A stretch of DNA of 24,692 nt from contig CAYNDL010000011.1 of NCBI GenBank assembly GCA_964396115.1, forward strand, positions 1 to 24,692. Direction: 5' to 3'. Numbering within the stretch: the first letter of the stretch is position 1; each line of letters starts with the position of its first letter. A program made the position numbers and the translations under genes. Source of the DNA: CAYNDL01 sp964396115 (GTDB lineage Bacteria; Patescibacteriota; Andersenbacteria; UBA10190; CAIZMI01). Under the pieces are notes generated by a model, which was given only the letters and a program-made list of their open reading frames with translations, was not told where the DNA came from and ran no database searches. Of this stretch, positions 1 through 8,246 are shown in pieces.

Positions 1-263
1 AATACGAGCAAAAGTAAGACAATAACAGCAACCAATAACGGCACGACGGCCCCCTGCCACCATCTGTAAGGGATAAACATTGTGATCCCTAAGACCAAAA
101 GTCCTGGTAATATGCCGTTAAGAAATTGGTGGCGGACAAAGAAATACGGATCCTGGTGGAGATCCAGACCCAATACAGATGACGCGCTGACCAGCATCAA
201 GCTTCCCAAAGAAACCAGGGCAATTATAGCGAGAAGAAGAATTAAATCTGGCTGGTTTTTCAA
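1..263 (-). CDS. ftsW: FtsW/RodA/SpoVE-family septal peptidoglycan polymerase, N-terminal part
   Basis: Only the first 87 codons are in the window; the gene runs off the left edge. The translation begins with a lysine/asparagine-containing head, then a first membrane helix (LILLLAIIALVSLG) followed by SLMLVSASSV and DPYFFVRHQF, the characteristic start of SEDS proteins. Two more hydrophobic segments follow. FtsW is the SEDS glycosyltransferase that polymerises lipid II at the division septum together with a class B PBP. The start is read as TTG at 261-263: it overlaps the TGA stop of murD (ATTGA), and an SD GGAGGAGG lies at 271-278 with 7 nt spacing. The order mraY-murD-ftsW is the standard dcw-cluster order, which supports FtsW over RodA. 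It is too short for an unambiguous FtsW/RodA split on sequence alone. Confidence 0.85.
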   Translation of the reverse strand, partial: MKNQPDLILLLAIIALVSLGSLMLVSASSVLGLDLHQDPYFFVRHQFLNGILPGLLVLGITMFIPYRWWQGAVVPLLVAVIVLLLLV

Positions 264-1681
264 TTAAAATCCTCCTCCTTCAATTCTTGCACGAATCTGC
301 AAAATTGATCACCCCTGTCGAACTCATCCTTGAATAACTCAAAACTTGCTGCCCCGGGGCTCAAGATTATATAGTCTCCCGGCTTCGACCTCTTGGTTGC
401 TTCCCGTATAGCGTCTGTCATTGTCTGCACAATTGGGATTTCCTCAGGCTTGTCTTGCCACCGGGCCAACATTTTATCCGTCCCTGATCCCTTAAGCAAA
501 ACTAGGCTCGCAACTTTATCTTTTTTTAGTTCAATCACCAAGGGGTTAAAATCTAAGTTTTTATCGGTTCCACCAGCAATCAAAATGATTCGCTTATTAG
601 GAAAGGAATTTATTGCTGCGACAACAGCTTCTGGAATAGTTGCGGCCGTATCATTAATAAACGTCCGTCCCGCCACAACACGCACTAGCTCTAAACGATG
701 TTTTATACCCGAAAAACTTTTCAAAACCTCTCTGACATCCGCGAGTGGAGCGCCCATGCGCAATGCCAAAAGAGCCCCTCCCAACATGTTTCTCTTGGTA
801 TGTTCACCCATGCCACCCATTTCATCCCAGGTAACCAAATCAGTCTTATTATCATCACCGGCACAATAAACAACTTTCTCCCCTTCCTTTTTTATCCCGT
901 CTGTCAACTCAATATTCTTAACAGAATACCCGAAAAATTTTCCAGGCGCTTTTTCTTTATACGCAGATACTTTCTCATAATCCAATGACAAAATCAGTTC
1001 ATCATTCTTCTTTTGAAAACGAAATATGTTTTCCTTTGCCGAAACGTAATCATCAAATGATTTATAGCGATTAAGGTGGTCAGGCATTAAGGAGGTCAAA
1101 ACAGCCCAATGTGGACTCATCTTGCTGTTGGCCAGCCCTTCCAACTGCCAGCTAGACAATTCGAGTACTACTGGCGTCGATGGTTGTACGTTGTCCAGGT
1201 CGGCCAGTGGAGACCTGAGGATATTTCCCGCAATTATCGTATCCTTTCTTAGACGTTGCCAGATAGCACCCGCGACGCTGACGGTAGTACTTTTACCCCT
1301 CGTCCCGGTTACGGCGGCTATCGGTGCTGCACAAAATGTGAAAAACAAGGCGATATCGGTGGTTATCTGAACGCCAGCAGCTTTAGCTGATTCCAAATAT
1401 TTTGATTGTCTCGGAACATCCGGATTAGGGATAACAAGATCTGTTTCAATGAAATCTTCCTCTCGGTGCGCACCCAATACGTACTCTACCGTCTTATCAT
1501 TTATTTTTTCCAAGGAGGACTTTAATTCCTCCGCTTTTTTTAAGTCTGTAACTTTAACCTTGCACTTGTGTCTCAACAGATACTTTACCACCTCCACGCC
1601 CCCACCCTTTGTTCCTAATCCCATGACCGTAACTCTCATTCCACGCAAGTCGGCTGGAGTTTTAATCGGCTTTCGTTCCAT
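260..1681 (-). CDS. murD: UDP-N-acetylmuramoyl-L-alanine--D-glutamate ligase
   Basis: A Mur ligase of 473 residues, the usual MurD length. It adds D-glutamate to UDP-MurNAc-L-Ala with ATP in the cytoplasm. The N-terminal nucleotide-binding-like domain has a glycine-rich GLGTKGGG near residue 21. The central ATPase domain has the P-loop TGTRGKST (125-132; most MurDs have N or K where this has R). The substrate/Mg motif DHLNRYKSFDDY follows. The C-terminal domain has INDTAATIPEA, AGGTDKNLDF and LSPGAASFELFKDEFDRG, all typical of MurD. The gene begins 4 nt after the mraY stop with no clear SD, so translational coupling is likely. Its TGA stop overlaps the ftsW start. Assignment is firm. Confidence 0.96.
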   Translation of the reverse strand: MERKPIKTPADLRGMRVTVMGLGTKGGGVEVVKYLLRHKCKVKVTDLKKAEELKSSLEKINDKTVEYVLGAHREEDFIETDLVIPNPDVPRQSKYLESAKAAGVQITTDIALFFTFCAAPIAAVTGTRGKSTTVSVAGAIWQRLRKDTIIAGNILRSPLADLDNVQPSTPVVLELSSWQLEGLANSKMSPHWAVLTSLMPDHLNRYKSFDDYVSAKENIFRFQKKNDELILSLDYEKVSAYKEKAPGKFFGYSVKNIELTDGIKKEGEKVVYCAGDDNKTDLVTWDEMGGMGEHTKRNMLGGALLALRMGAPLADVREVLKSFSGIKHRLELVRVVAGRTFINDTAATIPEAVVAAINSFPNKRIILIAGGTDKNLDFNPLVIELKKDKVASLVLLKGSGTDKMLARWQDKPEEIPIVQTMTDAIREATKRSKPGDYIILSPGAASFELFKDEFDRGDQFCRFVQELKEEDFN

Positions 1682-1685
1682 CGTT

Positions 1686-2762
1686 TTAAAATATTGATTC
1701 TTTCCCGCCCCCCACTATGCCAACAACAATGGCAATCACGGCGGAAATTGCTGAGATAATCCAAAATCGCATGGTTACCTTGGTTTCCGGCCACCCGATG
1801 GCCTCAAAATGATGGTGAATTGGGGCAGAAAGAAATACTTTTTTTCCCCGGAACTTCTTGCTAAGAACTTGGATTATGACTGACATCGATTCAATGACCA
1901 AAGGCAAAGCTGCGATCGGCAGAACTAGCATTGAGTTGGTTAACATCGCCATTATGCCCAACGTAGTGCCAAGACTCATCGCACCCGTGTCCCCCATGAA
2001 AAAGCGTGCGGGATAAACATTGAACCAAAGAAAGGCCAAAAGGGCACCGATTATCACGGCACAAAAAACAGCGAGATCAAGTAACCCCTTAGAAAAAGCA
2101 ATCACACCAAAAGCGCCAAAGCAAAATAATAGTATGCCACCGGCTAGACCATCCAAACCATCGGCTTCATTGACCGAAAATGCCGTAGCAACAATTACGA
2201 AAATAAAAAGCGGCACGTACCAGAACCCTATTTGGAAATCTCCTACGGCCGGAATATGTAAAATATCCCAGCCTAGTTTGTAATAAAACCACCAGGCACC
2301 GACAATCGCGATGACGGTATAGAGGATCAAACGATGCGACATCCGAAGTCCGCCGCCAAAAGGACCTTTTTTTCTCACATTCCAATAATCGTCCACGAGA
2401 CCGACTAATGCTGTCAGCACTAAAGCACCTAATGGCAATAACGTCTCGCTCCTTGTTAGGAAGGAGAAAAAAGAGAAGATGCTGTTAGGAAAAAGCCATT
2501 CAATTGTCTCAAAAAATACTGCAAGAAAAAGCGTCACCCCCCAAATCAGTATTCCCCCAGCGGTTGGTGTCCCTTCTTTTTTCTTATGCAATCCTGTGAA
2601 CACCGGTGTTGCCCCAGCCCTGATCGATTTAGAGAACCGGTAGCGAAACAAAAAATGCGTCAAAAGCGGCGTAAAGAGGATCGCTACGATAAAAGATATC
2701 GTTCCGGTAACGAGGATCTTGGCGATATCAGCAACTTGGTTGGGGTCGGCGAATTGCAGCAT
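1686..2762 (-). CDS. mraY: Phospho-N-acetylmuramoyl-pentapeptide-transferase (lipid I synthase)
   Basis: A protein of 358 residues with about ten hydrophobic helices. MraY transfers phospho-MurNAc-pentapeptide from UDP to undecaprenyl phosphate at the inner face of the membrane, giving lipid I. Diagnostic motifs are TPTAGGILIWG near residue 65, the aspartate-rich GLVDDYWNVRKKGPFG, NEADGLDGLAGG (substrate/Mg-binding aspartates), FMGDTGAMSLG, and the MraY-specific histidine loop APIHHHFEAIGWPE, which separates it from WecA/TagO relatives. Start ATG lies 8 nt after the stop of the carboxypeptidase gene with no obvious SD. It sits between a D-Ala-D-Ala carboxypeptidase gene and murD in a single transcription direction. 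Confidence 0.97.
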   Translation of the reverse strand: MLQFADPNQVADIAKILVTGTISFIVAILFTPLLTHFLFRYRFSKSIRAGATPVFTGLHKKKEGTPTAGGILIWGVTLFLAVFFETIEWLFPNSIFSFFSFLTRSETLLPLGALVLTALVGLVDDYWNVRKKGPFGGGLRMSHRLILYTVIAIVGAWWFYYKLGWDILHIPAVGDFQIGFWYVPLFIFVIVATAFSVNEADGLDGLAGGILLFCFGAFGVIAFSKGLLDLAVFCAVIIGALLAFLWFNVYPARFFMGDTGAMSLGTTLGIMAMLTNSMLVLPIAALPLVIESMSVIIQVLSKKFRGKKVFLSAPIHHHFEAIGWPETKVTMRFWIISAISAVIAIVVGIVGGGKESIF

Positions 2763-2770
2763 TGTTATAA

Positions 2771-3691
2771 TTAGTTATCGGACCATTTGAATGTTTTAAA
2801 CGTCCAATTTAACAAATGATTCATATCAGTAAAACGGTCTTTACTGCCCAGTAAAACAGCTATCACTGGATTACCATTTTCATTCTCAGCCACAATTGCG
2901 AGACTTTGCCCCGCCGCGTCTGTAAAACCAGTCTTTCCAGCTAAGATATCAGTGCGTTCTCCTAGTAACCTATTTGTCGTTTTAAGAAAGTGTTTCTGAC
3001 TACCATCGACTGAAGTGACAGTTTGAGAAGAAGTCCTTAAATAGAGTCCTAGCACGGGATCACGCCAAGCATGCAACAGCAAAAGTCCCATATCATAAGC
3101 GGATGAAAAGTGCTGTTTGTTGTCAAAACCTGTCGCATTCACGGCATGCGTGCGTGCTAAACCGTAACTTAACGCGACAGCATTCATTTCTTCGGCGAAT
3201 TGCCGTTCGCTTCCGGAAATGTGCTCTGCTAATGCGACGGCCGCATCATTAGCTGATGAAATGAGGAGGCCGGCAAGAAGGTCTTGTACACGAATTTTTT
3301 CTCCGGGTTTAAGTTGCATATCCGAACCTTCCCTCTCTGCTTTCAACACGTTCCTTCCAACCGTAACGATGTCGTCAGAATTAGCTTTTTGTTCAACAGT
3401 GAGGGCGGTGAGTAATTTCGTAAGACTCGCCACCGGACGAACTGCAGAAGGATTTCTGGAAGCAATAACAGATCCACTAGCGACATCAATAATTACGTAG
3501 GATTCTGCTGAAACCGTTGGTTCAGTTTCCAAAGTCTTTGTGGGTGCACCTTCCCTTTTCTCTATTTGCGCCGCCAAAACTTCCCCCTCCGGAATGATGG
3601 CCGTTATCAGCCTGCTGGAATCGTTAAGGGTCGTTGGTGCAGGCATACTCAAAATGGAACCGACCATGAAAGCTACCAATTGCGCAATCAT
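2771..3691 (-). CDS. Serine-type D-alanyl-D-alanine carboxypeptidase (peptidase S11)
   Basis: A 306-residue penicillin-binding protein of the DacA/PBP5 kind. It removes the terminal D-Ala of stem peptides outside the membrane and so limits cross-linking. All three active-site boxes are present: SLTK at 89-92 (nucleophile Ser89, Lys92), SAN at 146-148 and KTG at 253-255. The family's leading phrase SYVIIDVASGSVIASRN precedes the first box. The N-terminus has a short hydrophobic stretch (residues 3-17) that can act as signal or anchor. The C-terminal PBP5-C beta domain of longer family members is absent. The ATG overlaps the scpB stop by ATGA (3688-3691), so the two are translationally coupled. 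Family firm; exact paralogue (dacA/dacD/dacF) not assignable. Confidence 0.93.
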   Translation of the reverse strand: MIAQLVAFMVGSILSMPAPTTLNDSSRLITAIIPEGEVLAAQIEKREGAPTKTLETEPTVSAESYVIIDVASGSVIASRNPSAVRPVASLTKLLTALTVEQKANSDDIVTVGRNVLKAEREGSDMQLKPGEKIRVQDLLAGLLISSANDAAVALAEHISGSERQFAEEMNAVALSYGLARTHAVNATGFDNKQHFSSAYDMGLLLLHAWRDPVLGLYLRTSSQTVTSVDGSQKHFLKTTNRLLGERTDILAGKTGFTDAAGQSLAIVAENENGNPVIAVLLGSKDRFTDMNHLLNWTFKTFKWSDN

Positions 3692-4293
3692 TTTTTGTCC
3701 TCCGTTTTGTTTTCTCCGGTTTCACCAGTTTCAGCGCTTTTTTCCAACCTAGTCATTACTTCATGTTGCCGGAAATTTTCATAATCGGGAAGGTCTTCTA
3801 CTTTATTTAACCCAAGATGGCGCAAGAATTCGGCATTGATCCGATAAAGAAAAACTCTGCTATCTTTTTCGCTGGGAAAACGGTCAACCAGACCCCGAAT
3901 TGTCAGTATCCTCAAACTAAAAGAGCTGTTCACACCTCTAATTGCCTCAACTCCTGCACGATGGATTGGGCCGCGATAAGCAACGATTGCCAATGTTTCT
4001 GCTGCGGCAGGAGAAAGCTGTTCTCTTACTCCTTGTTTCAAAAAATTATCGACCATCTCGGAGTGTTTCTCATGTGTAACAAGCTGAACACCTTCTGGCG
4101 CTCTCAGGAGTTTGATACCGCTTTGGGTGGATACATATTTGGTCTCTAGCATTTCTAGTGCATCATTTAGTTGTTCTTCGTCAGTTTCCAGGAGCCTTGC
4201 AAGACTACTGAAATCAAGCGTTTCTCCTGAAACGAACAAAATCGCTTCGACCGCGCTCGCAATATCCTCTTTATTTTTCCGGCTGTCTGTCAT
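3688..4293 (-). CDS. scpB: Segregation and condensation protein B
   Basis: ScpB (201 residues with this start) is the winged-helix dimer that with ScpA bridges the SMC heads in chromosome condensation and segregation. Family signatures are AVEAILFVSGETLDFSSLARLLE near the N-terminus, given here in pieces as EAILFVSGE and DFSSLARLLE, and ETLAIVAYRGPIHRAGVEAIRG with ILTIRGLVDRF in the second winged helix. The ORF is open further upstream, to 4350, but that part lies inside scpA. ATG 4291-4293 is preferred because AAAGAG lies 6 nt upstream; ATG 4294-4296 directly before it is the alternative. With this start the gene overlaps the 3' end of scpA by 23 nt. The tail after the second domain is acidic/polar and probably disordered. 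Confidence 0.94.
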   Translation of the reverse strand: MTDSRKNKEDIASAVEAILFVSGETLDFSSLARLLETDEEQLNDALEMLETKYVSTQSGIKLLRAPEGVQLVTHEKHSEMVDNFLKQGVREQLSPAAAETLAIVAYRGPIHRAGVEAIRGVNSSFSLRILTIRGLVDRFPSEKDSRVFLYRINAEFLRHLGLNKVEDLPDYENFRQHEVMTRLEKSAETGETGENKTEDKK

Positions 4294-5005
4294 CATTTTC
4301 TCTTTTACGAATAAGTATATCTTGAAATGCCTTACCTTGTTCGGCAGCAATTATTTTCTGTTTCACAAGTTCCAATAATGCCAAGAATGAGACAACAACA
4401 TCTCCCCTTTTTGCCCCCTTGACCAAGGACTCCCTAAAGGAAGTCACCACAACATTCTTAATCCTCTCACGCATTTCGTTTATTTTCTGCTCAAGCGAGA
4501 CTACTCGGGCAATCGACTCCTCCCGTGTGTGTTCCATAGAAGGAAGACTTCTAACAACATTAGTGATTGCTGCGCCGAGATCTAGAATTGATATGCCAGG
4601 AGGGGGGAAAAAAGAAATTGCTACACCGAGGTATCCATCTCTGGAATATGAAACAGAGTTCGATTGCCACAATTTGCTGATCAATTTAGCTTTGTCACGA
4701 TACCTTTGGTACTCCTTTAACTGTTCTTCCAGACTAATAATTCCTCTTTCTTCCTCAGATGTTAGAGCAAACTGAGGCATGAGCCTTTGTGACTTAATCA
4801 AAATTAATCGCGCAGCAACAACGAGAAATTCGGCGATTGACTCGGGCTCCATGCCACTAACACTACGAAGAATTTCCAAATACTGGTTTGTAACCTGAGC
4901 AAGTGATAGCCTGCTGATATTTAATTTTTCTTTTTCAATTAAATCCAATAAGAGATCCAATGGCCCTTCGAAACCCTCAACGGCAACTGAGTGTAAGACA
5001 GGCAT
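4271..5005 (-). CDS. scpA: Segregation and condensation protein A
   Basis: ScpA (244 residues) is the kleisin that closes the SMC ring. The N-terminal SMC-head binding segment FEGPLDLLLDLIEKEKL with NISRLSLAQVTNQYLEIL is diagnostic, followed by AEFLVVAARLILIKSQRLMP. The C-terminus FLALLELVKQKII is the conserved winged-helix end that binds the other SMC head. The reading frame is open to 5206, but the upstream part is the antiparallel reading of the neighbouring glycosyltransferase; the true start is the ATG at 5003-5005, with AGGT about 7 nt upstream, 8 nt after the previous stop. scpA-scpB adjacency is conserved in most bacteria, here inserted between surface-sugar and murein genes. No smc gene is in the window. 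Confidence 0.95.
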   Translation of the reverse strand: MPVLHSVAVEGFEGPLDLLLDLIEKEKLNISRLSLAQVTNQYLEILRSVSGMEPESIAEFLVVAARLILIKSQRLMPQFALTSEEERGIISLEEQLKEYQRYRDKAKLISKLWQSNSVSYSRDGYLGVAISFFPPPGISILDLGAAITNVVRSLPSMEHTREESIARVVSLEQKINEMRERIKNVVVTSFRESLVKGAKRGDVVVSFLALLELVKQKIIAAEQGKAFQDILIRKRENDDRQPEK

Positions 5006-5013
5006 ACAAATAC

Positions 5014-5838
5014 CTAACGGGTTGACTCTTTCTTCCCGCGATATTTCGAAAAATATTTTATGCCGGATGAAATGTGGATCCTTGCAACAGGATTGAATAA
5101 TGCAAAAATACCTTGTTCTTGGGCAGACTCTCTTTTGTGGTAATGGGCAAACCTGGCATGAGGAGCATACCAAACCTCCCACTTTTTCTCCCAAAACCGA
5201 CGACACCAGTCCATATCTTCAAAGTACAAGAAGAACCTCTCGTCCATTAGACCCACCTCTTGCAATGCGGAACGCCTGACACACATACAAGCGCCAAGGA
5301 CCCAGTCAACTTGTTGCGGTTTTGAAAAATCAGTTCCCCGCATGAACACATGATCAAGATGTCTCTTTGCCCAGGGCAAATACTTAAAAAAAGTTCTTCT
5401 ATAAAGTATTGTCATTGGCTGGTAAAAACGGAATGCCGACTCTTGGGGCGTGCCGTTTGGATTGATTAGCTGCCCCGAAGCCACTCCCGCCCGCGGATGT
5501 TCTTCCATAAACCTAATCAATTCAGAAATACCTTCTTTTAAAACAATAATATCCGGATTAAGTAAGACAATGTAGTCGCCTGTTGTTTTCTTTAAACCAA
5601 TGTTAACCGCTCTGGAATAGCCGATATTCTTATCCGAAAAATGGACCTTAATACCATCAATCTCAGAGGTAAGGATTTCCCGGCTATCATCTTTTGATGC
5701 ATTATCCACAACAAATATCTCATAGTTCGCCTTTTCACTAGAGCGCCTGACTGATTGGATACAAGCTTTTGTTAAAAGACCTGTATAGTAATTTACAATA
5801 ATAATCGAAACTTTCGGTTTTTCCATGTCGCTAATCAT
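5014..5838 (-). CDS. Glycosyltransferase family 2 (rhamnosyltransferase-like)
   Basis: A 274-residue GT-A fold inverting transferase. The N-terminal strand SIIIVNYYTG (11-20) starts the nucleotide-sugar domain; DNASKD follows at 45-50; LLNPD at 92-96 supplies the metal/nucleotide-binding aspartate. GACMCVRRSALQEVGLMDE leads to the acceptor-side FEDMDWCRR (206-214), the usual end of this subfamily, with a conserved histidine pair in AHYHKR. It has no membrane helix. It probably adds a sugar, often rhamnose in this subfamily, to a lipid-linked oligosaccharide in the cytoplasm. The ATG overlaps the stop of the upstream GT2 gene by ATGA (5835-5838); Met5 is an alternative start. Donor and acceptor cannot be told from sequence. 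Confidence 0.92.
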   Translation of the reverse strand: MISDMEKPKVSIIIVNYYTGLLTKACIQSVRRSSEKANYEIFVVDNASKDDSREILTSEIDGIKVHFSDKNIGYSRAVNIGLKKTTGDYIVLLNPDIIVLKEGISELIRFMEEHPRAGVASGQLINPNGTPQESAFRFYQPMTILYRRTFFKYLPWAKRHLDHVFMRGTDFSKPQQVDWVLGACMCVRRSALQEVGLMDERFFLYFEDMDWCRRFWEKKWEVWYAPHARFAHYHKRESAQEQGIFALFNPVARIHISSGIKYFSKYRGKKESTR

Positions 5839-6740
5839 AACCCTGCTTTGCGTTTTTTAATAAATGTGGGCACAAGCCGAAGCAACGTAGGAAATGCCCT
5901 CCATATGCTCGGGCTGACGACCAATTGAACAACCCTTAAAAAAGATTCGACAATTACAAATGGCATATATGTAATTACGGTTTTTAACGGAACGTCTTTA
6001 ATAATGACTAGAAAATAATTTCGCCAAGACAGTCCCCGGACGTGAGCTGATTTTCTCTCCCCTTTTCTTGCAGCGCGAATATGCCACGCTCTGGCCTTAG
6101 GATTGCCCATCACCTTCCAGTTGTTATTTCGCATTCGCCAGGACAAATCAACGTCTTCCCTGTAGGAGTGCAGATCTTCATCGAACAACGGGCCTTCTTT
6201 AGTGAGATCGCTGATCATCGTGCGTGACAAAGCAACAGCCGCCCCAGAAAAACCCCACAGCTGTTCACTATGTATCTCATTTGATAAATATTGGCCTTCG
6301 TATTTATTCTCTGCATTCAAATTTTTTTTCAAGCGAATCCCATAAGAATCCACAACTGTCTTAAACGTCCCTTCATCACCACACTCTTTTCCCCTAAGCA
6401 GTAACGGAACAACGGCACCGACCTTATCCGAAAAGGGCTTCAAAATTTCTTCTGTAAAACTATTTTCCAGAATAACGTCTGGATTAAGGAGGATCACCAC
6501 TTCGGAGTCCTTAATTTCCGAAATGCCACGGTTGTGACCGCCAGCATATCCCACATTTTCACTATTACTAATCGTTTTAACCCAAGGATATTTCTCTGCA
6601 ACGTATGCAGCAGAACCATCACTTGAAGCATTATCAATGTATAAAACCGGCACTTGAAGTGTTTGTTTGTAACATGATGCAAGACATGCATCCAAAAATT
6701 GGCGATGGTTCCAGCCAACTATTTGAATATGGGCTTTCAT
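5835..6740 (-). CDS. Glycosyltransferase family 2
   Basis: A 301-residue GT2 protein. IQIVGWNHRQFLDACL opens the GT-A domain, with DNASSDGS at 36-43 and LLNPD at 84-88. GFSGAAVALSRTMI and the later REDVDLSWRMRNN correspond to the G-A and E-D-D-W/R elements that hold the acceptor site. A hydrophobic stretch near residue 255 may touch the membrane. It is the first gene after a 57-bp spacer, has no SD, and a TATAAT box lies 12 nt upstream of its ATG (see promoter entry). Its 3' end overlaps the next GT2 gene by 4 nt. Likely one step in building the repeat unit of the surface polysaccharide; substrate unknown. Confidence 0.92.
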   Translation of the reverse strand: MKAHIQIVGWNHRQFLDACLASCYKQTLQVPVLYIDNASSDGSAAYVAEKYPWVKTISNSENVGYAGGHNRGISEIKDSEVVILLNPDVILENSFTEEILKPFSDKVGAVVPLLLRGKECGDEGTFKTVVDSYGIRLKKNLNAENKYEGQYLSNEIHSEQLWGFSGAAVALSRTMISDLTKEGPLFDEDLHSYREDVDLSWRMRNNNWKVMGNPKARAWHIRAARKGERKSAHVRGLSWRNYFLVIIKDVPLKTVITYMPFVIVESFLRVVQLVVSPSIWRAFPTLLRLVPTFIKKRKAGL

Positions 6741-6752
6741 TTATCTATATAC

Positions 6753-6758
6753 ATTATA
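6753..6758 (-). promoter_or_regulatory. Possible internal promoter -10 box before the GT2 gene at 6740
   Basis: On the minus strand the 57-bp spacer between the O-antigen ligase gene and the GT2 gene holds a perfect TATAAT. Only 12 nt separate it from the ATG at 6738-6740, so transcription would begin a few bases before the start codon. The -35 side is poor (TTAAAT, about three of six matches at 6777-6782, 18 nt spacer). No SD is seen before the gene. Weak on its own, but it matches the short-leader layout of three other promoters in the window. Confidence 0.35.
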
Positions 6759-6797
6759 TTCAGCCATGTTTTGCGCATTTAATCAATGCGCTTTCCC

Positions 6798-8246
6798 CTA
6801 CTCGGCTAATTCCGGTGTTCCAACCTCGGACAGGTAAGGCAACGCCTCGAGTACACCTAAAAAAGTCCACCAGAGGAGCATGACAGGGAAAATTTCAGGA
6901 ACATCTAAAGAAAAAGACAGGACGACCAAACCCACCGTTACAGCAAACAATCCAGTGCCGAAACTTCTTGTATTTGCCAAACGCCCTTTACGGGCCAACT
7001 CAAGTGTCATTCGTAAGGCAATATACAGTAACCATGCAACAACTAGTATTCCTGCTAATCCTGCTTCTATCCAAGTTTTAATTACAGCATTATCAACAAA
7101 CGTTTGCGCCTTCGCCTGTTGGATACTCTGAACATTCGTTGCTGCTATGTCGGCAAGCGATATGTTCGCCACACGGTTTGTGCTCTCCATGATATCCCCA
7201 AGTCCTCCACCAACCAAGGCCTCTGTATTGTTGGTTTCAATTACTAAGTCCGATAGGATCTTTATCCTCTCCCAGTTGCTTGCATAGTTGGGATCAATGA
7301 CAGTCCTAAGAAGCGTTCTTGTCCGTGGAACAGCAAGAAGGATTAAAGCGACTACGACCACGACAGCCGCAACTTTAGCAGATGAAAACCTGCGGTTCTT
7401 TAAGGCATAGATAAAGGCTATTGAGACAAGTGCCGCAGCATATGAAAGCCAGCTACCACGCGAATAAGTAAAATAGACACCCAAAGAACCAGCAAGAGCC
7501 AGCAATCCTAACAACTTATAACGCCAAGAGAAAGAAAAATTATTCCATGCATAAACTACGGCAAAGGGCAGTACGCATAACAAGAAGCTTCCAAGAATAT
7601 TTGGGTGAGCAAGCGTACTGGAGGCTCGGGGTATCCAGACATTATTCGAAGGATCAAACCTAAGAACCATTCCGTCCGCAAATAAAATAAATTGTGTTAG
7701 GGCAAGCAGAAGAACAGCGGCAAGACTAGTGAATAAAGTTTTTAAAAACAAACTAAAATCCCGGTGTGATGAAACAATATACCTCGCAATCCAGAGCAAG
7801 GGCATATAGAGAACTATGTCCCGTAAACGCAAGATTCCAACAATGTAATTATCAGACCGTATTAACGCGATAAAAGTAACCGCTAATAAAAAAATAACGG
7901 GTAAAATAATATCATTCCTGCGATACTTATCCTTCTTCCAGAAAATGGGAAGTGCCACCACTCGAACAAACAATACAAGAATCACAAAGTCTTTTAATGG
8001 TGTGACTGCGCTCAAAACCTGCGTTGCTTTCAAGATTGGCAATAAGGGTGCAAAAAATATTAAACCTAAAAAAGCTTGCTTTGGGTATCGCCAAGAAGCG
8101 GCAGCGAGCCACGCACCAAGCAAAAGAAGTAGTGCGGCTTGAGCAGTAAAGAATAGTCCTAGGAATAGAGAGATGATTCCAATTCCTAGAGCCAAAAGTG
8201 GCACAGGTCCATTTACGCCTTCGCCGTACGTGTTTTTTTTAGCCAT
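6798..8246 (-). CDS. O-antigen ligase / polymerase family membrane protein (Wzy/WaaL-like)
   Basis: A 482-residue polytopic protein with about ten to twelve hydrophobic helices. The Wzy_C/O-antigen ligase signature is seen as SSTLAHPNILGSFLL (residues about 215-230) in a periplasmic loop, then YFTYSRGSWLSYAAALVS, a conserved R-G-S/W block of the family, and a large outer loop before the last helices. Such proteins either polymerise lipid-linked repeat units (Wzy) or transfer finished chains to an acceptor (WaaL, or a wall teichoic-type ligase) outside the cytoplasmic membrane. The ATG at 8244-8246 overlaps the end of the upstream GT2 by 34 nt and has no SD; a GTG at 8202-8204 is a possible later start. 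Polymerase or ligase role cannot be decided. Confidence 0.85.
   Translation of the reverse strand: MAKKNTYGEGVNGPVPLLALGIGIISLFLGLFFTAQAALLLLLGAWLAAASWRYPKQAFLGLIFFAPLLPILKATQVLSAVTPLKDFVILVLFVRVVALPIFWKKDKYRRNDIILPVIFLLAVTFIALIRSDNYIVGILRLRDIVLYMPLLWIARYIVSSHRDFSLFLKTLFTSLAAVLLLALTQFILFADGMVLRFDPSNNVWIPRASSTLAHPNILGSFLLCVLPFAVVYAWNNFSFSWRYKLLGLLALAGSLGVYFTYSRGSWLSYAAALVSIAFIYALKNRRFSSAKVAAVVVVVALILLAVPRTRTLLRTVIDPNYASNWERIKILSDLVIETNNTEALVGGGLGDIMESTNRVANISLADIAATNVQSIQQAKAQTFVDNAVIKTWIEAGLAGILVVAWLLYIALRMTLELARKGRLANTRSFGTGLFAVTVGLVVLSFSLDVPEIFPVMLLWWTFLGVLEALPYLSEVGTPELAE

Noticed and set aside
5006..5206. Upstream extension of scpA
   Set aside because: It is the alternative frame of the neighbouring GT2 gene, Cys/Arg-rich and unlike any ScpA; the family start fits ATG 5003-5005.
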